Under the pieces are notes generated by a model. The model did no database searches. It saw only the letters and a list, made by a program, of their open reading frames with translations, and was not told where the DNA came from. DNA of 16,088 nucleotides from Verrucomicrobiales bacterium. Its GTDB lineage: Bacteria; Verrucomicrobiota; Verrucomicrobiia; Limisphaerales; UBA9464. This document shows, piece by piece, positions 1-9,806 of the stretch. Numbering within the stretch: the first letter of the stretch is position 1; each line of letters starts with the position of its first letter. The position numbers were made by a program, and so were the translations under genes. The DNA lies in contig DLVS01000535.1 of NCBI GenBank assembly GCA_003445095.1, positions 1,113 to 17,200 on the forward strand. The letters are read 5' to 3'.

Positions 1-2885
1 GCGTCGACGAGTGGTTGAGTTTGACCGGTGACCTCAGTGGCTTGGGTAAACAAGGCCGCGCGATCCCAATGAATCTCGAAGGATTGAGTGAGGCGAAGGC
101 GCTGACCATCCTTCGGCAAGTGCCCAGCGAGATCTACTAAGATCGTTTTCGTTTTCCCCGCCGGTGCTCCAACGGTGACATCGACCTTTTCCCAGCCGCG
201 AGACGTCTCCACTTCGAGCACCGGAAACGGGAAGGGGAATTCCGGGTTGTGGGAACCCGCGACGTTCGCCATGCCCCCGCCGAAGCGCAGCCAACCGCTC
301 AGCGCGAGCATCAATGGTCCTGTTCGGGGCAGCGGACCGAAATCGAGCGTCACCGAATACGGTTCGGCCAGCCCGCGATATTGTGGCTCCCGGAGGATCA
401 ACGGTGAAACTTTGCGATTGTCGTTCTCAGCCAAATCGGCGGTCACATCGCGTGGCACCGTGCCGGCTCCGGCAACTTCGGCGCGGCGCAGCGGGATTCG
501 TCCCCCGACTTGCATCAGGCGATGCGACGGAAAGGGGCGTCCCGGAACCAACTTGCTCGTCGAAATGATTTCGGTGCCGGGGGGATGATCCACCGCCACC
601 AGCCGGACGTAATCGAGGTACAGAATCTCCCGGAGCTCTTCGGTGACCTTGATCTGATACCGTCCGTCGCGCAGAGGGAAATTCTGTTGATTGCCCACCC
701 AAACCCACTCCTCAGGATCGGCTTCGATGTAACGCCCGGCCGCCACCGGCAAGCCAATTGGAGCCGCGCCCAGCAAGTCCGTGACAAATCGGTGGCCAGT
801 GCCGTCCCACGCGTACAGGTACGGACACGAGCCCGTGGGCAACACGAGTTCGAACACGGTCAGCGCTTGCTTCGGATCGGGGACGACTTCAGTGGTGTCG
901 AGCCGAGTGTCAAACCAGCGCGTGCTCACCAAATCCAACTGCTTTCGTTGGCCCACGCCGATTTCGACGGGAAGCTGTTGTACCGTGCGGATGGTGTGCC
1001 ACCCGCCCGATGCCAATTCGATCTTCACCCCGAGCGCGCTGAAATTGGAACGGTTGCCCAACAGACGCAGCTTCAAGAGTTCATTCGCGTTACCGCCGTC
1101 ATTGCGCAGGAAACGCAACCCGCCGGCTGCCACGCTGGCGATCAAGTCCACATCGCCGTCTTGATCAAAATCGGCGGCGACCAAATCTGAGATTCGGGAT
1201 TGGAAATTCGAAAGTCCCAAGGCTTCGGTCATTTCATGAAATCCGGCGCTGCCACGATTGCGCCACACTCGAATGCCGTCCCCGCCCCAGGCGACCAAAT
1301 CCAGCCAGCCATCATTGTCGTAATCCAAAGCTCGCAGGTGTTCTATTTGGTTGTGGCGCGCCGGCAACCGTTGCGGCTCGCGGAGCGTGCTGAAACAAAG
1401 CTCCACGGCGTCGTCCGTCACCAGCGCCACATCCACGCGCAGATCGTTGTTGAAGTCACCCGTCGCGGCGGCCCGGGCGATCGGCCATCCGGCGGGCTGA
1501 TTCGAACTGCTGAGTCCGCCACCTCGGACATTGTAGAGCACGAACGGCGGCAGATTGCTGCGCGTCAGGAGCACGTCCGGTAAGTCGTCGTTGTTCAAAT
1601 CGTCCACGGTGATCTGCGTCACTCCGGAGACGGCTAGCGGATCGGGTTGGGCCGGCGCGGGCTTGCGTTCGCGGAAAACGCCCGAGCCCAAATTGGTGAA
1701 ACTGCGCAAGACGCCTTCTGGTGAAGCTAACAAGAGACCCAACTTCCCGGTGAAATCGAGGTCCGCGAGCGCGCCAACATTTCCCGCCGCGCCCGCTTGT
1801 TTGAGCCCGGAGAATTGGGTCACATCACTGAAATTGCCGTTCGTGGCGAAGCGCAGAACCGACACTCCGGCCGGCGCGATGAGGACGGCGTCATCGAACC
1901 GATCGTTCTGCAAGTCACCGACGAGAATTTGTCTGACCTGGTCCTGGCCCGTCACCGGTAGTGCGGGGCTGTAGGCGGTGAAGACGCCATTTGAGTTCCA
2001 GAACACCTGGGCGCCTTCCTTGCCGACGAGCAAAAGATCGTTCCAACCGCGTCGGTTGATATCGAGCACGCCGATAGGCCCGCGAAGCTGTGACGCAGCG
2101 GCGCCGAACGCGCGGGCCGAATCGTCCGTGAACTTCACCGCGATGCCATTGGCCGCGGGTTGTTCGAGGGAGAACGGCACTCGGATCGCCGTGTATTTGC
2201 TGCGTTCAAACACTGTGGGATCATCCGCGCCACCCACCTTGCCGGCGTTGATCCGCTGATGCTCCTGCAAGGCCGTCTGCGCGGCTTCACGCTGGCCGAG
2301 TCGGAGCAGGGTCTGGCTGAGGAGATAGTGGGCGGAGGGATGATTTGTTTCGAACTGGAGGACCTCCTGAAACTGAGCGGCGGCATCTTCGAATTTGCCC
2401 CAACCGAAGTACGCCCGACCGAGCTGGAAACTGACCGGATTTTCTGTGGGATCGACGCTCTTGGCTTGGGAGAGCGATTGGACCGCATTCGAATACTGGT
2501 TTTGGCGAAGCTGCGCACAGCCGAGCACATAAAACGCGGCGCCGCTACCTGGCTCGTATCGCAAAACCTCCTCGGCATGACCTGCGGCGGCACTGGGTTG
2601 GCCGGCGCGCAGGAATGCGTTAGCGAGATTGAGGTGAACATCTGGATTGGCTGGATTGAGTACGAGTGCCCGTTGGAAGGCTTCGATCGCCTTGTTGGCA
2701 TCGCCTCGTTCAAAGAGCGTTTGTCCAGTGGCCATAGAGTTCGCAAAGGCCGCATTGGCGTCAGTGCCACGGCCCGAGCGACCCGACCACCACCACGCCG
2801 CGACCGCGACTGCGATCACAAATAGTAACACGGCGATGACATAAACAACGCCGCCGAAACGACCCTGGGACGTGGGCTGATTCAT
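1..2885 (-). CDS. Membrane-anchored TPR / FG-GAP (CRTAC1-like) protein, C-terminus beyond the window
   Basis: The minus-strand frame opens at the ATG at 2885-2883 and stays open to the window edge, giving 961 residues with no stop. Residues 11-33 form one hydrophobic segment ending in WWW, so an N-terminal membrane anchor or uncleaved signal is likely. Residues about 47-212 are four or more TPR units (for example AIEAFQRALVLNPANPDVHL). Residues about 270-600 hold seven FG-GAP/VCBS-type units; the best calcium-loop motifs are LDYDNDGWLDLV and ADFDQDGDVDLI, and the others are more degenerate. Residues about 600-655 (LLKLRLLGNRSN onward) resemble the ASPIC/UnbV domain. The remainder is an uncharacterised region beginning near SCPYLYAWDGTGHRF. 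Such proteins are common in Verrucomicrobia and Acidobacteria, and their substrate is unknown. Inferred role: an extracytoplasmic binding or scaffold protein. No clear ribosome binding site precedes the start. Confidence 0.87.
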   Translation of the reverse strand, partial: MNQPTSQGRFGGVVYVIAVLLFVIAVAVAAWWWSGRSGRGTDANAAFANSMATGQTLFERGDANKAIEAFQRALVLNPANPDVHLNLANAFLRAGQPSAAAGHAEEVLRYEPGSGAAFYVLGCAQLRQNQYSNAVQSLSQAKSVDPTENPVSFQLGRAYFGWGKFEDAAAQFQEVLQFETNHPSAHYLLSQTLLRLGQREAAQTALQEHQRINAGKVGGADDPTVFERSKYTAIRVPFSLEQPAANGIAVKFTDDSARAFGAAASQLRGPIGVLDINRRGWNDLLLVGKEGAQVFWNSNGVFTAYSPALPVTGQDQVRQILVGDLQNDRFDDAVLIAPAGVSVLRFATNGNFSDVTQFSGLKQAGAAGNVGALADLDFTGKLGLLLASPEGVLRSFTNLGSGVFRERKPAPAQPDPLAVSGVTQITVDDLNNDDLPDVLLTRSNLPPFVLYNVRGGGLSSSNQPAGWPIARAAATGDFNNDLRVDVALVTDDAVELCFSTLREPQRLPARHNQIEHLRALDYDNDGWLDLVAWGGDGIRVWRNRGSAGFHEMTEALGLSNFQSRISDLVAADFDQDGDVDLIASVAAGGLRFLRNDGGNANELLKLRLLGNRSNFSALGVKIELASGGWHTIRTVQQLPVEIGVGQRKQLDLVSTRWFDTRLDTTEVVPDPKQALTVFELVLPTGSCPYLYAWDGTGHRFVTDLLGAAPIGLPVAAGRYIEADPEEWVWVGNQQNFPLRDGRYQIKVTEELREILYLDYVRLVAVDHPPGTEIISTSKLVPGRPFPSHRLMQVGGRIPLRRAEVAGAGTVPRDVTADLAENDNRKVSPLILREPQYRGLAEPYSVTLDFGPLPRTGPLMLALSGWLRFGGGMANVAGSHNPEFPFPFPVLEVETSRGWEKVDVTVGAPAGKTKTILVDLAGHLPKDGQRLRLTQSFEIHWDRAALFTQATEVTGQTQPLVD

Positions 2886-2960
2886 ACGAGTGCCAGCATG
2901 ATAGCGTCCCCGGCAAAGTTCGACGTGGAAAATCTCACCCGTTGAACCGGCCGGGGGGAA

Positions 2961-3067
2961 GTCTCCATGGACCGTAGGAGACGAGGTGACGAGACTCTGA
3001 CTTCATTTGCCCCAAAAGTGCGACGACAGGTCGGGGAATTGAGATGGAGCCTTCTCACGTCGGCTCC
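2961..3067. repeat. Two-hairpin intergenic repeat-like element
   Basis: In the 203-base gap between glk and the TPR/propeller gene there are two perfect 6-bp stems with 10-base loops. The first pairs GTCTCC (2961-2966) with GGAGAC (2977-2982). The second pairs GGAGCC (3046-3051) with GGCTCC (3062-3067). A second GAGAC at 2991-2995 offers an alternative partner for the first stem. The segment lies just downstream of the glk stop, so the second hairpin could stop glk transcription, but no run of T follows it on the minus strand. From memory, similar GGAGCCGACGTGAG / GGCTCC segments are scattered through verrucomicrobial genomes and give rise to spurious short ORFs; I could not check this. Confidence 0.5.
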
Positions 3068-3088
3068 CACGCAGTTCATGGCCCCAAA

Positions 3089-4099
3089 TTATGCCGCCAA
3101 ATGCGGGTGTTCGAGTAGCCCGGCCTTCAATGCGGCGTACAACGCTGAGCCGTAGAGCGCCGCCTGATCGTTGCGAATGAGCTGGACGGGAATGGCTTCA
3201 AGCATCGGGCGCATTCGACCCTTGGCAGTAAATGGATCGAGGAATCGTCGGTCCAACAGTGGGCGAAGGTGGGGCGCAATCCCCCCCCCAATCATCACGC
3301 CGCGAGTCGCCTTGAGCTTCAAGGCCAAGTTGCCCGCTTCCGAACCGTAGATGCGCACGAAAAGTTCGAGGGTCGCGGCGCAGAGATCAGAGCTCCCGCT
3401 CAGACCACTTCGAGAAACGACGGCGGCGGGATCGGCGGCGGCGCCGATTTCCGCTGCCAGGGCTGGGGATTCAACGCCGCGTCCCGTGTCGCGCAGGAAG
3501 GTGTAAAGGTTGAAGAGTCCCGGGCCGCTTAAGATTCGTTCGGCACTGACGCGTCCGAATTTCTTGGCGAGGAACCGCCATAGTTCTGCTTCGAGTTCGT
3601 TCTCCGGGGCGAATCCCGCATGACCACCTTCGCAGGCCAATGGACGAAGCTTGTTGCCATCGAACATGATCCCCGCCTCGCCGAGACCTGTGCCCGCCGA
3701 GATGATGGCCAGGTTACCCGTAGGGTCCGCGGTGGCCTCTGAATTCAAGGGTTCGAAGTCGGTCGGCGGCAACGCGAAGACGCCGCAGGCATTGGCTTCT
3801 AGGTCATTCAGGAGAAACACTGGTGGACCATTCAAGACCGTGGCCACGGCACTGGCGTCCACAATCCAGGGAAGGTTGGGAGTGTGAACGCGACCATCGA
3901 GGACCGGTCCGGCGATCCCAAACGCGGCCACGCAAAAAGGCTGACGCTGCACAGCCAGGAACTGGCTGAGAATGTCGGTCAATCCGCCGAAGCTTCGACT
4001 CGAGTACCGTTCGACGACCTGCGGTATCACTTGAGTGCCCTGAAGGTGGAAGATGCCCAGTCGTGTTGAGGTGCCACCGATATCTCCTGCCAGAATCAT
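3089..4099 (-). CDS. glk: Glucokinase (Glk family)
   Basis: A 336-residue protein of normal length for bacterial Glk (EC 2.7.1.2), which uses ATP to phosphorylate glucose to glucose 6-phosphate in the cytoplasm. The phosphate-binding motif DIGGT is at residues 6-10. The catalytic LNDLEA motif has N98 and D99. GTGLGEA is at 136-142, EGGH at 157-160 and AERILSGPG at 186-194 with E187. These match the E. coli Glk sugar-binding residues in spacing and order. A glycine-rich GGGIAP follows near residue 272. The start ATG at 4099-4097 has GGA eight bases upstream, an acceptable ribosome binding site. It lies alone on the minus strand; the preceding decayed transposase frame ends in a TGA that overlaps this ATG. 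No regulator is adjacent. Confidence 0.95.
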   Translation of the reverse strand: MILAGDIGGTSTRLGIFHLQGTQVIPQVVERYSSRSFGGLTDILSQFLAVQRQPFCVAAFGIAGPVLDGRVHTPNLPWIVDASAVATVLNGPPVFLLNDLEANACGVFALPPTDFEPLNSEATADPTGNLAIISAGTGLGEAGIMFDGNKLRPLACEGGHAGFAPENELEAELWRFLAKKFGRVSAERILSGPGLFNLYTFLRDTGRGVESPALAAEIGAAADPAAVVSRSGLSGSSDLCAATLELFVRIYGSEAGNLALKLKATRGVMIGGGIAPHLRPLLDRRFLDPFTAKGRMRPMLEAIPVQLIRNDQAALYGSALYAALKAGLLEHPHLAA

Positions 4100-4494
4100 G
4101 ATTTCCGGAAAGAAAGCAGCCGTCGATGGCCGAGGCCAAGCCGGGAATGCATCGGTGTTGGGCGCGCCGGAGAAGCATCTACCCTCTGCCCGCCGGCATT
4201 GAGGAGATCCTGGCGCTCCGACGCCGGAAGGCCTTTGACCTCCAGCGCCATGTTCTCCTTTTCGCGACTCACAAAATAAAGGCCGTTCGCGTGGTTTCAG
4301 CGGCGCCGGGCGTGGAAATCAAGGCCGGCTTTGTCCCAGACCCAGAGTTCGCTCGCCAAGCGGAAGCGTCGCTCGCTTTTGAGAGCTTCGAAGTAGTGGG
4401 TAAGCGGGGGACAATGCTCGAACCGAATGCCGTGTTGTGGGAGGTAGCCTAGACTCAAGCGGCCCAGAAGGAGCCGCCGGAGCGGGAACCAAAA
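4096..4494 (-). pseudogene. Decayed IS4-like transposase fragment
   Basis: One minus-strand frame reads ...LGYLPQHGIRFEHC, then HYFEALKSERRFRLASELWV, then WDKAGLDFHARRR, a TGA at 4297-4299, and NHANGLYFVSREKENMALEV. The pattern of a D in a WD-x-AG-x-DF context followed some 20 residues later by GLYFVSREKENM resembles the central catalytic region of IS4-type DDE transposases, where a DRAG/DKAG motif precedes G-I/L-YF-x-(S/T)R-x-K-x-NM. No start codon with a plausible N-terminus, no first catalytic Asp region and no C-terminal Glu motif were found, and the frame is broken by a stop, so it is a truncated remnant. Beyond about residue NAGGQRVD the sequence no longer looks conserved. Limits are approximate (recognisable core about 4185-4452). 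The family call is from memory of motifs. Confidence 0.5.
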
Positions 4495-4504
4495 CCACCG
4501 CCCC

Positions 4505-4727
4505 TATCAATTGTTGCGAAAGTAGGTGCCGTTGCTTTGGAGTGCGCCGGCAAAGCGCAGCGGCGACGGCGCTTCGGATGCCGGACAACCGTAGAGTTAT
4601 TCGTCGCAAAATCCTCGTGTTTCGCGACGTTCCAAAGCGGAGTCGCGCTTCGCTTGCCTCCGCACTCCATAGGATTCGCAACCCAAATCGCCCGAAGTCT
4701 CTGAATGCACTTTCGCAACGATTGATA
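4505..4727. repeat. Outer 19-bp inverted repeats (MITE-like, 223 bp)
   Basis: TATCAATTGTTGCGAAAGT at 4505-4523 is the reverse complement of 4709-4727 except at one position (T versus C), so 18 of 19 bases match. The pair encloses the TTTGGAGTGCG palindromic doublet. No target-site duplication is evident in the bases just outside. The arrangement fits a small non-autonomous element or composite repeat inserted just downstream of the PSD1 gene. A long bidirectional terminator is the alternative, but no T tract is present. Confidence 0.5.
4536..4669. repeat. Palindromic repeat doublet A (REPIN-like)
   Basis: Two inverted copies of one palindromic unit. The left copy begins TTTGGAGTGCG at 4536 and its stem pairs GCGCC (4544-4548) with GGCGC (4568-4572). 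The right copy, read on the minus strand, begins TGGAGTGCG at 4669; its stem pairs GCGGA (4637-4641) with TCCGC (4659-4663) in plus-strand coordinates. Both copies share GGCAA and GCGAC around the variable stem positions. The two variable base pairs differ between copies (CC/GG and GA/TC) but stay complementary. This matches the architecture of REP doublets. The same unit recurs at 9581-9752. Confidence 0.7.
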
Positions 4728-4737
4728 CTCGGCGGAG

Positions 4738-8139
<3,402 letters not shown>

Positions 8140-8160
8140 GCGTTGTTAATGATAATGCTT

Positions 8161-8177
8161 GGCGCGAATTGCGCACC
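8161..8177. promoter_or_regulatory. Imperfect palindrome upstream of the PSD1 gene
   Basis: GGCGCGAATTGCGCACC is nearly self-complementary (GGCGCG against CGCACC-type arms around AATT) and lies about 22 bases upstream of the PSD1 start codon at 8139. It could be an operator. In GC-rich DNA such a short palindrome can arise by chance, and no convincing -10/-35 pair accompanies it. Confidence 0.2.
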
Positions 8178-8359
8178 TCTCAAAACGCGACGGTACGCCT
8201 CGTTATTCGACGCGATTTTGGAGGGCGGCGGCAATGGCCTTGATGCTGTGGCTTTAGCATTCCGGGCCGACGTTGAAGGAAATCCGCCGTCACTGACTTC
8301 TGTCGCGTCGCTCCAAAGCGGCAGCTTCGAAAGCTCCTACCTTCGCCTGACTTCGGTAT

Positions 8360-8381
8360 GGTAGGTCGGCGACGCCCTGCC
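8360..8381. repeat. Short hairpin in the rlmD / PSD1 gap
   Basis: GGTAGG (8360-8365) can pair with CCTGCC (8376-8381) through one G-T pair, around TCGGCGACGC. It lies 3 bases beyond the rlmD stop codon. It resembles the GGTAGG/GGCGACGCC palindromes I recall from verrucomicrobial genomes, and could alternatively be a weak terminator for rlmD, although no T run follows. Confidence 0.3.
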
Positions 8382-8384
8382 GAG

Positions 8385-9551
8385 TCACTTCGAGTTCAAT
8401 CGCAGGTCGGCGACGCACTCCACGTGTTGCGTCTGCGGGAACAGATCAACCGGTTGCACCTCCGCCAAACGATAGCGCCCATCTGCACAAAGTCGCTTCG
8501 CATCGCGCGCCAGCGTCGCCGGGTGACAACTAACATAGAGAATCTGCGCCGGACCAATCTCGCGGAGGGCTTCGAGCGCCGTCGGCCGACAACCGACTCG
8601 AGGCGGGTCCAACAAAACGGCGGTGCAAGTGGGATCCAGCTTAGTCAGTAACGATGGAAGCAGGGCATCGGCGTCTCCCGCGATGAATTCACCATGGGTG
8701 ACACCGCGTCGCCGTTGATTCTCCTGCGCCGCGCGAATCGCCGGGCCGTCGAGCTCGACTCCCACGAACGAGTCGATTTCGTCCGCAAGGGACAGGCTGA
8801 AATAGCCAACGCCGCAATAGGCATCGAGCAGATGCCGCGCGCCGGCGTCGCGCAGACGCTGGCGAACCGCGGCCAGTAGATCAGGCAAGACGAAGAAGTT
8901 GTTCTGGAAAAAACTGTGTTCCGGGACGACCCAATCCTCCGGCGGAATCCGGAGCACGGTTTTGAGGCCGCCTTTGGGTGGGGGATGCTGGCGCCACTCG
9001 TGCAAGGCGACATTCACACCCGGCTCAGCAATCGCGCAGGACTCAACGTCACACACCAAGCCGCAGTCGCCTCGAACGAATCCGAGGTTCAACTTTTTGG
9101 CCGGAGCGTTCCACTGGCTCCGGACCAAAATGCGATTGCGGTATCCGTAAGGTTTGGGACACGGCACCACTTCACGCACCACGGCGGACTCGAATCCGCC
9201 GACTCGCTGGAATAGGTCGGCGATCTGTTTTCGCTTCCAATGCAATTGAGCGGTGTAGTCGAGGTGCTGATACTGGCAGCCTCCGCACTCTCCAAAATAC
9301 TCGCAACGCGGCTCCACTCGCTCGGGCGCCGTCGTGCGGAGATGAACCAATGTTCCCCGCGCGAAGTGCTTTTTGACCTCAGTGACCTTGGCTTCAATGC
9401 GTTCTCCTGGGCAGACGAAGGGCACAAACACCACGAAGTCGCCCACGCGGCCAACACCTTCTCCACCGAATGCCAAATCATGAATATCGATGGTAACTCG
9501 GTCGCCGACTCGGAGAGCCGGAGAGGAGGGAACAGACGGGGGCTCGTTCAT
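8385..9551 (-). CDS. rlmD: RlmD-type 23S rRNA (uracil-C5)-methyltransferase
   Basis: A 388-residue TrmA/RumA-family enzyme that transfers a methyl group from SAM to C5 of a uridine in rRNA. Residues about 13-75 are a TRAM RNA-binding domain. The 4Fe-4S cysteines are C83, C89 and C92 (CEYFGECGGC), with a probable fourth ligand at C172. The SAM site is LLDAYCGVGYFSL (241-253) with GVELD (264-268). DPPR is at 315-318, the nucleophile is C342 in YVSC, and E378 in HVECV is the expected general base. This Cx5CxxC pattern fits RlmD (U1939) better than TrmA. It is shorter than E. coli RlmD (433), so RlmC- or RlmCD-like specificity cannot be excluded. The ATG is at 9551-9549, with no strong ribosome binding site. 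It lies downstream of metG on the same strand, separated by a palindromic doublet. Confidence 0.88.
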   Translation of the reverse strand: MNEPPSVPSSPALRVGDRVTIDIHDLAFGGEGVGRVGDFVVFVPFVCPGERIEAKVTEVKKHFARGTLVHLRTTAPERVEPRCEYFGECGGCQYQHLDYTAQLHWKRKQIADLFQRVGGFESAVVREVVPCPKPYGYRNRILVRSQWNAPAKKLNLGFVRGDCGLVCDVESCAIAEPGVNVALHEWRQHPPPKGGLKTVLRIPPEDWVVPEHSFFQNNFFVLPDLLAAVRQRLRDAGARHLLDAYCGVGYFSLSLADEIDSFVGVELDGPAIRAAQENQRRRGVTHGEFIAGDADALLPSLLTKLDPTCTAVLLDPPRVGCRPTALEALREIGPAQILYVSCHPATLARDAKRLCADGRYRLAEVQPVDLFPQTQHVECVADLRLNSK

Positions 9552-9580
9552 GGACAGTCTCTAACGATGAACCGGAAACC

Positions 9581-9752
9581 TTTTGGAGTGCGCCGGGAAG
9601 CGCAGCGCGACGGCGCTTTCAATCGGCCGGACGGGCGCAGCGAAAACCAGCGCTTGAATCTGCCCTCCACGCGCCGCAGCAAAGCGGTGTCGCCGCTCAC
9701 GCTCCCGTCTTCTCCACGCTTCGACGCGGCAAGCTGCCACCGCACTCCAAAA
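9581..9752. repeat. Palindromic repeat doublet B (REPIN-like)
   Basis: A 172-bp element bounded by perfect 12-bp inverted ends: TTTTGGAGTGCG at 9581-9592 and CGCACTCCAAAA at 9741-9752. The left unit pairs GCGCC (9590-9594) with GGCGC (9612-9616). The right unit pairs GCGGT (9684-9688) with ACCGC (9739-9743) and contains an expanded loop of about 50 bases. The units match those of the doublet at 4536-4669. It fills most of the 255-base gap between metG and rlmD, so it would be transcribed if the two genes share a message. Confidence 0.75.
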
Positions 9753-9806
9753 CCGCTCGGCGTTCTAGGGAACATTTGGCTCACTACCTGCACCCGCTGG
9801 CGATTG

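Larger units (their letters stand above)
4100..4737. other. 638-base stretch without an intact gene
   Basis: This gap separates the PSD1 stop from the glk start. From the glk side it holds the transposase remnant (to about 4494), then the 19-bp inverted repeats at 4505-4523 and 4709-4727, and within them the palindromic doublet at 4536-4669. A further hairpin, CGTCGC (4602-4607) with GCGACG (4624-4629), lies in the doublet's central spacer. The right inverted-repeat arm ends 10 bases short of the PSD1 stop codon. I see no RNA gene and no convincing protein-coding frame here. Confidence 0.7.

Noticed and set aside
2160..2825. Plus- and minus-strand frames of about 210-220 residues over the TPR region
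   Set aside because: They are shadows. The minus-strand frame starting at 2885 gives clear TPR and FG-GAP motifs across the same bases.
2882..3079. Minus-strand frame of 65 residues (MNCVGADVRRLHLNSP...)
   Set aside because: It lies entirely over the two-hairpin repeat and reads through both stems. It looks like a spurious frame created by the repeat, not a gene.
4126..4452. Plus-strand frame of 108 residues
   Set aside because: It is antisense to the transposase remnant and shows no domain or ribosome binding site.
8216..8232. TTTTGGAGGGCGGCGGC, a possible fifth copy of the palindromic repeat
   Set aside because: It matches the head of the unit with one change, but the GCGACnnCGCTTT half is not recognisable downstream, so it is at best a decayed copy.
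8143..8364. Plus-strand frame of 73 residues in the rlmD/PSD1 gap
   Set aside because: It matches no family I know and lies over short palindromes; the gap is only 245 bases.
8414..8421. CGCACTCC, matching the end of the palindromic repeat
   Set aside because: It is explained by coding for the conserved VECVAD segment of RlmD, and no paired arm is nearby.
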